Source: JACPYF01 sp947085525
GTDB taxonomy: Bacteria; Patescibacteriota; Saccharimonadia; Saccharimonadales; Saccharimonadaceae
Length of the DNA: 64,000 nucleotides
Direction: 5' to 3'
NCBI GenBank assembly: GCA_947085525.1
Contig: CAMTWU010000004.1
Span: forward strand, 60,419 to 124,418
The notes beneath the pieces were generated by a model, which made no database searches, was not told where the DNA came from, and saw only the letters and a list, made by a program, of their open reading frames with translations. Position numbers and translations under genes: made by a program. Each line of letters opens with the position of its first letter. The stretch's first letter is position 1. This document shows positions 8,380 to 17,000 of the stretch, piece by piece.

Positions 8380-8442
8380 GTTTTTTAAAAAGTTGTTATT
8401 TGCACTATATAAATCTCATTGCATAAAATACCAGATCAAAGC

Positions 8443-8448
8443 TATAAT
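8443..8448 (+). promoter_or_regulatory. -10 box upstream of the ABC transporter operon
   Basis: TATAAT 37 nt before ATG 8486. Its position rules out the earlier in-frame ATG at 8447, which lies inside the box. Confidence 0.5.
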
Positions 8449-8485
8449 GATAGTGACTAATAGAAATACTAAACTGCGAGAAATA

Positions 8486-9322
8486 ATGACACCGAAAACC
8501 CCACCACCGGTGATAAAACTAAAGGATCTACACAAAAGCTACGGCTATGGTGATGCGGTGACAACTGCACTAGATGGCATGGATCTGACAATCAACAAAG
8601 GTGAGTTTGTCGCGATTATGGGGCCTAGTGGGTGCGGTAAAACGACTTTACTCAATGTCTTGGGACTACTCGACACTGCAACCAGCGGTGAATACGAACT
8701 CAGTGGGGAACCAGTAGAAGATATTTCTCAGAGCAGACGTGCGCAAATCCGACGCGAGCAAATCGGTTTTGTATTTCAAAGCTTTAATCTACTTCCCCGC
8801 CAAACCGTTATCGAGAACGTAGCTCTGCCACTGATATACAGCGGTCTAACTCACACCAAGCGATTGATGGCAGCTAGCAAATCACTACGTTTGTTTCATT
8901 TGCAAAACCGTGAGTACTATATGCCCCACCAATTGTCGGGCGGTCAAATGCAACGCGTCGCAATTGCCAGGGCTCTAGTCAACCAACCGTCGATCATCTT
9001 GGCGGACGAACCAACTGGCAATTTGGATAGTAAATCGAGTGAAATTATCATGCAAGAACTGAGCGAAATTCACAGTCGTGGCAACACTATCATCATGGTG
9101 ACGCACAACTCTCGCCTGACGTCATATGCAGATCGAATCATTTATATGTTGGATGGTCGTATAGACACTGACAGTAAAGTTGAGCCTAAAAAACCAGATC
9201 TCACTGCGAAAATACCGCTCAGCGCCAAACGACGCAAGATCACCAACGTCAAAAAGAAAGTTGAAAAGAAAAAACCAGCCACAAAGAAGCCTAAAGCCAA
9301 GAAAAAGGTGGTGAAAAAATGA
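8486..9322 (+). CDS. ABC transporter ATP-binding protein, MacB/LolD type, with Lys-rich tail
   Basis: ATPase subunit of a MacB/LolD/FtsE-like transporter, 278 residues from ATG 8486. It shows Walker A GPSGCGKTTLL, Q-loop FVFQSFNLL, signature LSGGQMQRVAIARAL, Walker B IILADEPTGNLDS and the H-loop VTHNS. The open frame runs back through tRNA-Ser, which cannot be coding, so the start is moved to 8486. After the ATPase fold (~230 residues) there is a tail of ~50 residues dominated by Lys (KKKVEKKKPATKKPK), unusual for the family. It overlaps the permease start by 4 bp (ATGA). In this family the transporter usually exports lipoproteins, peptides or signals by a mechanotransmission cycle; the substrate here is unknown. 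Confidence 0.9.
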   Translation: MTPKTPPPVIKLKDLHKSYGYGDAVTTALDGMDLTINKGEFVAIMGPSGCGKTTLLNVLGLLDTATSGEYELSGEPVEDISQSRRAQIRREQIGFVFQSFNLLPRQTVIENVALPLIYSGLTHTKRLMAASKSLRLFHLQNREYYMPHQLSGGQMQRVAIARALVNQPSIILADEPTGNLDSKSSEIIMQELSEIHSRGNTIIMVTHNSRLTSYADRIIYMLDGRIDTDSKVEPKKPDLTAKIPLSAKRRKITNVKKKVEKKKPATKKPKAKKKVVKK

Positions 9323-10551
9323 TTTCTCTCACCAACGCCAGTATCGCACTAGATAGTTTGCGAAAAGCGCGAACTCGAACCAACATGACTATGCTCGGTA
9401 TCATTATTGGCGTCGTCAGTATTACATTGATATTGTCACTAGGTGAAAGTATCCGCCAATCAAGCATCAACCAGGTTAATAACCTCGGTAACGATCTGAT
9501 TGTGGTACGTCCTGGTGGTTCGCAGTCCGGTAGCATTACAGAAAACAACCTCTTTTCGCTCAGTCCGATCGCTCCATATGCCACTACAACGCTACAGGAA
9601 CGTGATGTAAAGGCTCTGTCGCAACAAGATACGATTTCTAGTGTCACTCCGCTGATGCTAATCAACGGAAGTATCGATCAAAATCAACGCGCAACCGAAC
9701 AGGCATCGATATTAGCGACCACGCCTAGCTTTGCTGACACCCTAAAGCTCAAGACTAGCAACGGTCAGTTCATTGACGACGAGACAAATGACGACACCGT
9801 TGTGTTAGGTCAACAACTTGCCATTGCTATGTACGGAACCGATCAAATATTGGGCAAGAAACTAAAAATTCGTGGCGTCGAGCATGTAATTATTGGGGTA
9901 TTACAAAAAACCAGCCAACCTATTGGTATCAGTGGTATAGATATCAATCATTCAGCAATTGTTAGCCTAAACGACGGCAAAAAATTCAACCAGGGTATCG
10001 CCCAAATACAGCAAATTTTGATCGTGCCACAAAAAGGTACACAGGTAAAAAAGACCATAGCTGATGCTAGAAAAGTTCTGACAAAACAGCACAACGGTGA
10101 AAAGGATTTCCAGGTGTTAACAGGTCAGGACGCAGTGTTGGTATCGAAAAACTTTTACAAATTCATCACAACTCTGACCGCAATTGTGGCAGGTATTTCA
10201 TTGGTTGTTGGTGGTGTTGGTATCATGAATATCATGCTGGTCGCAGTAGCCGAGCGAACACGCGAGATTGGTATACGAAAGAGCCTGGGCGCCAGCAACA
10301 AACACATCATGTGGCAATTCCTCATCGAAGCACTGATCATCAGCGTGTTGGGTGGAATCATCGGTATTATTATCGCTATCGGCGCTGCACTCTTCATAGG
10401 TCTCATGCTTGGACTCACGCCGATAATTAGTTTGCCTATTATGGCAATTTCACTCGGTTTATCGATATGTGTCGGAGTTGTCTTTGGCCTCGGCCCTGCT
10501 ATCCGCGCAGCCCGCAAAGACCCTATCGAAGCTTTGCGTGATCAGGGTTAA
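9319..10551 (+). CDS. ABC transporter permease, MacB/FtsX type
   Basis: 410-residue membrane subunit partnering the ATPase just upstream. Layout is typical of MacB: N-terminal helix (NMTMLGIIIGVVSITLILSLG), a large extracytoplasmic MacB_PCD domain (~residues 50-265) and an FtsX domain with three C-terminal helices (FITTLTAIVAGISLVVGGVGIMN; WQFLIEALIISVLGGIIG; LGLSICVGVVFGLGPAIRAA). The motifs ERTREIGIRKSLGA and ARKDPIEALR mark the coupling region to the ATPase. No separate membrane-fusion protein gene is adjacent, as expected for a cell without an outer membrane. The 3' end overlaps the convergent GNAT gene by 4 bp. Confidence 0.9.
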   Translation: MISLTNASIALDSLRKARTRTNMTMLGIIIGVVSITLILSLGESIRQSSINQVNNLGNDLIVVRPGGSQSGSITENNLFSLSPIAPYATTTLQERDVKALSQQDTISSVTPLMLINGSIDQNQRATEQASILATTPSFADTLKLKTSNGQFIDDETNDDTVVLGQQLAIAMYGTDQILGKKLKIRGVEHVIIGVLQKTSQPIGISGIDINHSAIVSLNDGKKFNQGIAQIQQILIVPQKGTQVKKTIADARKVLTKQHNGEKDFQVLTGQDAVLVSKNFYKFITTLTAIVAGISLVVGGVGIMNIMLVAVAERTREIGIRKSLGASNKHIMWQFLIEALIISVLGGIIGIIIAIGAALFIGLMLGLTPIISLPIMAISLGLSICVGVVFGLGPAIRAARKDPIEALRDQG

Positions 10552-11621
10552 TCTATATTAGCCATAACCTCGTGTAGCATTTCTAATATTTGATCTTCGT
10601 GATGTTTCATCATGGTCAATATTTGAAATGTTGGTACTTCTTCGGATAGCTCCTTTAGTTCGTCTCTTACCGGTAATTTATCATTTTTATTTAGTGGGCT
10701 ATTAGTTTTTTTATCTTCTGGTACTTTAACTACGACACCACGATAATCTTTAATCATCATTACTTGATAAAAATCCATAATTTTTTTTGTTTGTTCATTG
10801 ATTACACATGAAGTATGTAATAAATATTGATGATCATCTTGCCTAGTAAATCCACCCTCCTCATCCATGATCTCATAGTATATATCTATAGTTACTGCTT
10901 TTATCTTTCTGTCGTGAGTAAGCCCAATCTCTACTTTTTCATCATTATCAGTAACTATATGAAAATCATGAAATACAAATTTTTCATCCTTATCCTCATC
11001 ATCAAAGCGCAAATCTAAAGCACGCAGTGTACTATTAACCAAAGCTCGACTAGACGTGATGCTTTCGCTATCTCTTACAAAATCTAGATCGCTTTTCTGT
11101 ATTTGTCTTAGAGACCCAAAAACGACATTGCCCTCAACAGGCCTAGGTTGCCTAATCTCATAATATCCAGACCTTTCCAACACACGACGAGCATGGTCAT
11201 TATCTTCATTAGCTCTTGCAATAATTTCAAGGCTAAACTCTTCGCTTCCAACAACTGATTTTGTAAATGTTGAGACTGCTTTTGAAGCAATACCCCTATC
11301 TTGTGCTTGTGCGTCTAGCCAGAATTGTAAGTTCATCTGTCCAACATAATTCCTAAGCATTAGACCACCAAGTAATTTCTTTTTCTTCCATATCCCCATG
11401 TACATATCACCATCATCTTCCGCTATTTCGGGAAATTCAACAGCTAATCGTAGTTCTGTAGGTGTTGGCAAATCGATATCTTCATAATTTGTCATACCGC
11501 TATCATTAGCATAAGCCATTGCCTCTTGGTACTGTTTTAAGTCACTCTCACTATCCAGTTGGCGTAAATATACGCCATTAGTACCTTTTAGATTCAGGTG
11601 CAGTGGTGGTCTCTCTGTCAT
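10548..11621 (-). CDS. GNAT family N-acetyltransferase with unknown C-terminal domain
   Basis: 357 residues. The N-terminal ~170 residues look like a RimJ/RimL-type GNAT domain: YLRQLDSESDLKQYQEAM at the start, MGIWKKKKLLGGLMLRN, the acetyl-CoA loop AQDRGIASKAVSTF, and ARRVLERSGYYEIR near the end. These transfer an acetyl group from acetyl-CoA to an amine or protein N-terminus. The remaining ~185 residues form a second domain that I do not recognise; it is acidic, with paired strands (KVEIGLTHDRKIKAVTIDIYY; YLLHTSCVINEQTKKIMDFY) and ends in a helix EDQILEMLHEVMANID. The substrate is unknown. It is transcribed alone on the minus strand, convergent with the ABC permease. Confidence 0.75.
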   Translation of the reverse strand: MTERPPLHLNLKGTNGVYLRQLDSESDLKQYQEAMAYANDSGMTNYEDIDLPTPTELRLAVEFPEIAEDDGDMYMGIWKKKKLLGGLMLRNYVGQMNLQFWLDAQAQDRGIASKAVSTFTKSVVGSEEFSLEIIARANEDNDHARRVLERSGYYEIRQPRPVEGNVVFGSLRQIQKSDLDFVRDSESITSSRALVNSTLRALDLRFDDEDKDEKFVFHDFHIVTDNDEKVEIGLTHDRKIKAVTIDIYYEIMDEEGGFTRQDDHQYLLHTSCVINEQTKKIMDFYQVMMIKDYRGVVVKVPEDKKTNSPLNKNDKLPVRDELKELSEEVPTFQILTMMKHHEDQILEMLHEVMANID

Positions 11622-11662
11622 TGAATGATACTATACGATATTCGTAGTATCTATGCAATATA

Positions 11663-12694
11663 CTAGGCCAATTCTGTTTTGAGTTTTTCGATCAAATCAA
11701 CCTGAGTTGGGTCGATACCATTAAGAATCGCCATATAGATACTGACAAAATCTGCCAGTACGCACCCCCACAACATTTGCGCCATGACACTCTCGCCCTG
11801 TAGCTCAACTGGTATAGATTTTGGTCGTTGACCTGATAGTAGCTGATCAGATATCGCAAAGCGACGCAACACCTGCGGATGTTCAAAGCCAGATATGAGA
11901 TCAATCACTGCAAATGGCTTGTCAACTGGATGCGAAGTCCAGCCTATAAATTCATTGTGGTTAAATTCCGGTAGTTCGTTGCAAAATGCCGTGTTTTTGG
12001 CATTTTCGTTGATAGATATCTTCCACTTGTAACCAACTGGCGCCATACGCGAACCACTGTATATGACAACTGTCTTGCCAACACACTTTTCGGCTAGTTG
12101 TTTGGCATAATTTTGCTCTGTTGGTACAGATGGTAGCCACTTCTCTACTTTGTCATCTAACCAATCAGCGACAGAAGCGATCTCGTCGTACTTGCCCTGC
12201 GCTAACCCATATACCTCTAATAATTTAACTAACCCCCTGAGGTTGAGGCTCACGGCCATACGTGGCTGATAATCACTAGGTAGCTGCACAAACGGATAGT
12301 TTTTTTCCTGTGCTATATCAATTAGCTGTCCACCAGCTGAAATAACAACTATCTTAGCACCTAAACCTTCGGCTTCTTCTAGTGCCGAGATTGTTTCTTC
12401 GGTATTGCCCGAATAACTACTAGCAATGACTAGTGTATTTTCATTCACGTACCCGGGTAGATTATATCTTCGCACTACCTCAAAGGGTATATTGATCTTG
12501 AGCCAACTTTTGACCAGACCTGCGGCTAGCGCCGAGCCACCCATACCAGCAACGACTATTGTCTGTGGTACGAACTGTTCAGTTTGTTGATTTTCTACTC
12601 GCGCATTCCAACCCGCCTGTGACGGTTGAGCTGCGGCCACCCCCAGAGCATCTTTCGGATCCTTTTGTGAGATAACATTTAAATCATCGAGCAT
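11663..12694 (-). CDS. bifunctional phosphoglucose/phosphomannose isomerase (SIS domain)
   Basis: Interconverts glucose-6-P, fructose-6-P and mannose-6-P. 343 residues, the size of the short archaeal/bacterial PGI/PMI family. The SIS fold is clear: VVAGMGGSALAAGLVKSWL, VIASSYSGNTEETISALEEA (sugar-phosphate loop), ISAGGQLIDIA, and in the C-terminal half GSRMAPVGYKWKISINENAKN and ELPEFNHNEFIGW with the conserved catalytic Glu and His. ATG 12694 is preceded by a GGAGG site. In a small genome with limited sugar metabolism such an enzyme links glycolysis to mannose-containing surface glycans. Confidence 0.88.
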   Translation of the reverse strand: MLDDLNVISQKDPKDALGVAAAQPSQAGWNARVENQQTEQFVPQTIVVAGMGGSALAAGLVKSWLKINIPFEVVRRYNLPGYVNENTLVIASSYSGNTEETISALEEAEGLGAKIVVISAGGQLIDIAQEKNYPFVQLPSDYQPRMAVSLNLRGLVKLLEVYGLAQGKYDEIASVADWLDDKVEKWLPSVPTEQNYAKQLAEKCVGKTVVIYSGSRMAPVGYKWKISINENAKNTAFCNELPEFNHNEFIGWTSHPVDKPFAVIDLISGFEHPQVLRRFAISDQLLSGQRPKSIPVELQGESVMAQMLWGCVLADFVSIYMAILNGIDPTQVDLIEKLKTELA

Positions 12695-12777
12695 TGATTT
12701 CCTCCAAAACTACTTGCATCTATAAACAATAATACAGTATACTGGTCACAAAGCATAAAAAGTAAGACTAATAAGGG

Positions 12778-13224
12778 GTGGGCCCAGTGAACATACAACC
12801 AGTCAATAACCAACCAGTTAGCGACGACAATGACCTAGCAAAAGTACTATCAGGAGCCGACGGTGACGCACCCGCTGCGCCAGCACCAGAACCTGTAGTT
12901 GATACACCTGTTGAAGCAACACCTGAGATGCCTCCTCTAGAGGAAACTCCTGTATCCGAACCAGCTAGTGCACCTACAGGTGGACACGAAGAACTAGAAG
13001 CTATCAAAAAAGAAGCTCTAGAAGAGTTAAAACCTCTAGTTGATAAATTGGAGCTGCCACCAGAAGAGAAATTCGATATTTTACTACTGATAATCCGCTC
13101 ATGTGATGACGAAGAATTGGTAGAAAAAGCTCATACTACAGCTCAACAGATCAGTGATGAAACACGTAAAGCTCAGGCTTTGCTAGACATCATCAAAGAA
13201 GTCGACTACTTTTCAAGCAAATAA
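12778..13224 (+). CDS. hypothetical acidic protein with Pro/Glu-rich N-terminus
   Basis: 148 residues, unrecognised. Residues 1-70 are low-complexity and rich in Pro, Ala, Glu and Thr (APAAPAPEPVVDTPVEATPE), probably disordered. Residues 72-148 look helical and soluble (HEELEAIKKEALEELKPLVDKL, then DILLLIIRSCDDEELVEKAH). There is no signal peptide or membrane helix. The start is GTG, either at 12778 or at 12787; the second has an AGGGG site at better spacing. A TATACT box lies at 12738-12743, within a 10-bp palindrome CAGTATACTG. It ends in a strong terminator. Confidence 0.6.
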   Translation: MGPVNIQPVNNQPVSDDNDLAKVLSGADGDAPAAPAPEPVVDTPVEATPEMPPLEETPVSEPASAPTGGHEELEAIKKEALEELKPLVDKLELPPEEKFDILLLIIRSCDDEELVEKAHTTAQQISDETRKAQALLDIIKEVDYFSSK

Positions 13225-13234
13225 CAATTGTGAT

Positions 13235-13270
13235 AATAAAATAACTCCGCTAGTACGGAGTTATTTTATT
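13235..13270 (+). terminator. intrinsic terminator of the acidic protein gene
   Basis: Perfect 15-bp stem (13235-13249 with 13256-13270) and a 6-nt loop; the descending arm is T-rich and is followed by TTAG. It lies 11 bp after the stop at 13224. Confidence 0.9.
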
Positions 13271-13290
13271 TTAGAATAGTATATACAAAA

Positions 13291-13314
13291 ATACCTCGGA
13301 TAATTCCGAGGTAT
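13291..13314 (-). terminator. intrinsic terminator of the LytR_C-like gene
   Basis: Perfect 10-bp stem ATACCTCGGA/TCCGAGGTAT with loop TAAT. On the minus strand it is followed by TTTTTG and lies 23 bp after the stop of the gene ending at 13338. Together with the previous hairpin it makes a back-to-back terminator pair. Confidence 0.8.
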
Positions 13315-13337
13315 TAATTGTTTTATCTATGTATAGG

Positions 13338-13991
13338 TTATCGTTTAACAAATACTACGATAGATGCGCCTGCTGGAGCTGTTTCACCACTCGGTAGAGT
13401 TGTGATAACTTCACCATCCACTGCTGCTGCAATTTCTTTTGCTTTGTCAGCACTGTTGCCGCTAACATCTAGAACTTGTGTTTTGCTGTAGTTCTTTTTA
13501 GCCTTTGCTTCGCCTACTGTAACACCGCTAACAGCTGCAACCTTTGTCGCTGCATCTTTTGAGCTACCATTGACACTAGCTAGTACTGTGACACCTTTTG
13601 ATGTCTGTTGGTCAGATGTTACCGCGATAGGACCACTATTGATCACAATATTGGTGTCTTCACGATAAATCACTGCCTTACGAGCTTCGGTAAAAATCAA
13701 TACCTTGTCACCGTTTTTTGCACCGTTAAAGAATGGTTGATCCTTTAGCTTTGTGATGTCTTTGATAGTCGCCACTGTTGGCTTTTCACTAGGTAGCTGC
13801 ATTAGTTTAGCCACTTTTGCTTTCAAAGCTTTTGCTTCGTCATCGGCTACTTGTTTTGCACCTTCAGTTGTCTTCAGCTTTTGTGTCTCACTGTACTGAT
13901 ATGTTGCAAGTCCTATACTAGCGATTGCTACTACCAATGCCAAAATTACAATTATTTTACTAGATAATAAAGTTTTATTAGTTTCTGCCAC
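13338..13991 (-). CDS. membrane-anchored protein with LytR C-terminal-like domain
   Basis: 217 residues. An N-terminal membrane helix (KIIVILALVVAIASIGLATYQY, ~12-33) is followed by a Lys/Ala-rich, probably coiled-coil stretch (~35-65), an all-beta region with a hydrophobic core (DKVLIFTEARKAVIYRE), and a C-terminal alpha/beta domain (~128-217; VTVLASVNGSS, TQVLDVSGNSADKAKEIAAAV, ASIVVFVKR) that resembles the LytR_C domain found at the ends of LytR-CpsA-Psr wall enzymes. No catalytic LCP domain is present. The start is GTG 13991 with a strong GAGGAGGG site. It lies between its own terminator and the giant surface-protein gene, 69 bp after that gene's stop, and may be expressed with it. Domain assignment is tentative. 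Confidence 0.6.
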   Translation of the reverse strand: MAETNKTLLSSKIIVILALVVAIASIGLATYQYSETQKLKTTEGAKQVADDEAKALKAKVAKLMQLPSEKPTVATIKDITKLKDQPFFNGAKNGDKVLIFTEARKAVIYREDTNIVINSGPIAVTSDQQTSKGVTVLASVNGSSKDAATKVAAVSGVTVGEAKAKKNYSKTQVLDVSGNSADKAKEIAAAVDGEVITTLPSGETAPAGASIVVFVKR

Positions 13992-14060
13992 TTTTTCCCT
14001 CCTCGCGGTTTTAAACTAGGTATAATTATAACAAACCTCACTGCCCAAAACTAGTGGTTA

Positions 14061-17000
14061 TTATTCTTTTTCGACAGCGAACCACTGTACATCTAATGGT
14101 TCGGTTATAGGCTCGGACAACTTGATGATAAAGCCATTGGCAGTTCTGTTTTGCGCTACAACCCGTACATCAGGATTCTCGGTGCTGACAAAGACATTTG
14201 GCTTGGTGATAAGAGGTCTTGTGAACAATACTTGGATCTCGGTTTGACCTGGCTGCACAGTCACCGTACCAGTGTTATTTGACACTACTACCCTGCCATT
14301 AGCATTCAATGTGCCATCAACATTTACATTTGCCTTGAACAGTGCGTCAGCCGAGAATTCGACTTGGTTCCTGAACTCTACATCGGCAATAAACACCGCC
14401 TTTTTGCTACTGGCATCGCCTAGCATCTCGGTTGTCAGCACATCCTTGTATTGTTTCAGATCATTCACATCTGACTCGAGTGTCTTTATTCTATCTAGTA
14501 GCGCTTCGTTACTGTTATCTTCTGGGGTTGGGGTCTCGCCAGTATCGACAGTTTGTGCCTGATTTGTAGTATCAATGCCACCGCTTTGAGCAATGTCGCC
14601 TGGCGCAACTGAATCAGGTGGATCATCAGACCATACACGTACATAGTCCATATCTAGAGTCCTGCCAGTATAGGTGGTTGTAGTTGGCGTGTTTGTCAGT
14701 ACCCAACCTAGCCTATTTGTACTAGCCGGTACTGCGGTTGATGTGTGTGTAGCTACCAAAGTACCGTCAATATAGAACCTAGCGGTTCCGTTAGCGCCAA
14801 CGTCCTCTAGCTCTATGCGCATGGTACGTAGCGCCGCCGTCGTACATGCAGTAGCGCCAGAACAAGCAGTCGCAAGTGTCGTTACATTCTCCGTACCACT
14901 ACCATTCCTAGTCACAGCCTCCCAGTTAGTTCCGGCAGCAGTTTTACGGAAAAACACCTCGTTTGCCGAGTTGTTGGTATCGGCATTTGTGGTCGCATTC
15001 AAAGCCATATCTGTGAACCCAGCTATGTGACGTACGTCTGTGTTTGAGCTAGCTTGTATGCGAGCTTCAAAAACAGGGTTGAGCGATCGTTGTGTCACCA
15101 AGTTTCCGCCGGTTCCCCAGTTACTAGCCCAAGGACCAGTACCAAGCGTGCCTGTAAATGTCAGACGTGCCATACCAGATGCACCAGTTGTGTTTTGCAT
15201 GGCAATCGATCCAGACGGGCTTGTACCACCGGTGCCAATATTTTCATCGTAATAGCCATTCATGAACAGTCCGTCAGCAGCCACAGCTGGGTTACCACTC
15301 AGGAAGTCCTGGCTAAACATATTCCAGCTAGAGTTTATACGACCGAAGACATACAGCTGGTCGCGAGCTAAGCTGTCGGGCTTGGAAGCCGAAATACCAC
15401 CACCACCTATAATGACTCTCTGTTTGTCTAGTGGGTCGTTTGCCTCGTACATGATACGTATCAAGTTCTTGCTACTAGGTCCCGTAACCTGGAAGGCGGT
15501 GCCGGTAGTCAAGGCGCTAGCATTGATTTGATAAACCGTGCCGGTTGTCGTTGCGTCGTCTACCTGCACGCCATTACCCGTATGGTCACCAGTAAAGTTG
15601 TACCTGACTACACCGTTGGTTAAGGCTGAGGTTGTTCCACTGGTAACAGAGAATGCATTGCCGGTCAGCCCAGTACCGCTGTTGCCTATTGCCAAGCCGC
15701 TGCCAGATGTCAGCGAGTTGGCCGTCAGTGTCATGACTGCACCTGTAGTGGTTGCATTTGAAAGTGTGGTCAATCCAGTCAGGGTCTTGTCACCAGCAAA
15801 TGTTTGCGAGGTAGTACTAACCATCCCCGGGTTTGTCCCATCTGCGACTCCTAGCGTCAGGGTGTTGCCAGAGATACTACCGCCATTTGCAATTGATGAT
15901 CCGCTAAACGCACCAACTGTCGTTATGCCCGAGCCACCTGCTGCACAAGTACCACCAGTTACCAAACCACCTGTCGAGACTAGATCTTGCAAGAACTGCC
16001 CACCACTACAGGTTGTGGTAGCACCCGCAACACCACCAACTCTGTATATGCCAGAAGTATTAATATCCCCTGCAACATCAAATTTGTACGAAGCAGCCCC
16101 AACGCCTATTCCTACACCAACAAAACCAGTTGCGCCGTCAGCAGAAATAAGATCTGTGCCTACCGAATCCGTAAAACTAAGGTAATCAAATGCACCAGCT
16201 AAATAGCCCCCACTAGCAGTGTCAATATCTAAAATAGGAGTGCCACTAGTGTCCACGATTTGGAACTTGGCGTCTATTCCACTGCTACCGACTGTAACTG
16301 ATTTATTTCCTGTTGATGTAGAAACATTTAGGACTTTCTTGGCAGCTGAATCTTGTACATTAAATGCTATTGACGAACCCGATGTACTAACTGTTTTTAC
16401 TGTGTTCGTGCCATACACAAACAAACCACCATTCGACGTAGATGCACTGTCACCTATATACACTATCTTTTGATTTGCATAGACCTTCAGTGCTGACTGA
16501 CCTGCGGTATTTAGAATCTGGAATGTATCCGTGCTACTATCTGTAGCTCGTAACAAGGCCTTTCCGTTAACCTCAAGCGTCTTGGTTGGTGTATCGACGC
16601 CAATACCTATGCGACCGTTCAAGGTATCTACAGTCAAAACATTTGTGCCATTTTGCTGCTGTACCTGCAAAGCTGTAGTAGAATCTTGCGCACCACGTAC
16701 GGTTAGAGGTGAGTCTATCGATCCATTGAGCGATATGCGCCCAACGTCATTTGAGCTCCATTTCACTGGTGCTATCACGGCATTATCAATATAGAATTTA
16801 TATGAGGTAAAGAAATCTCCTTCGTCTAGTGTCGTTACCCCTATATACGGACTTGCCGTTACCACAGGGCCTGTAGTAAATGTACATGAGATATTAGTCC
16901 ATATATCAGCAGTTATAGTTGCCGTAGTACACGTATACGAAGCTCCATCGCTTGTATCAAACCTTTTCACTATTGAGAATGATCTAGAGGCAGCAGTTGA

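Noticed and set aside
8294..8485. N-terminal extension of the ABC ATPase starting in tRNA-Ser
   Set aside because: The frame runs through the tRNA gene and the TATAAT promoter box. The conserved ATPase begins after ATG 8486.
12735..12744. 10-bp palindrome CAGTATACTG as a specific operator
   Set aside because: It contains the TATACT -10 box and is short; no second copy was noticed near other promoters, so a regulatory role cannot be supported.
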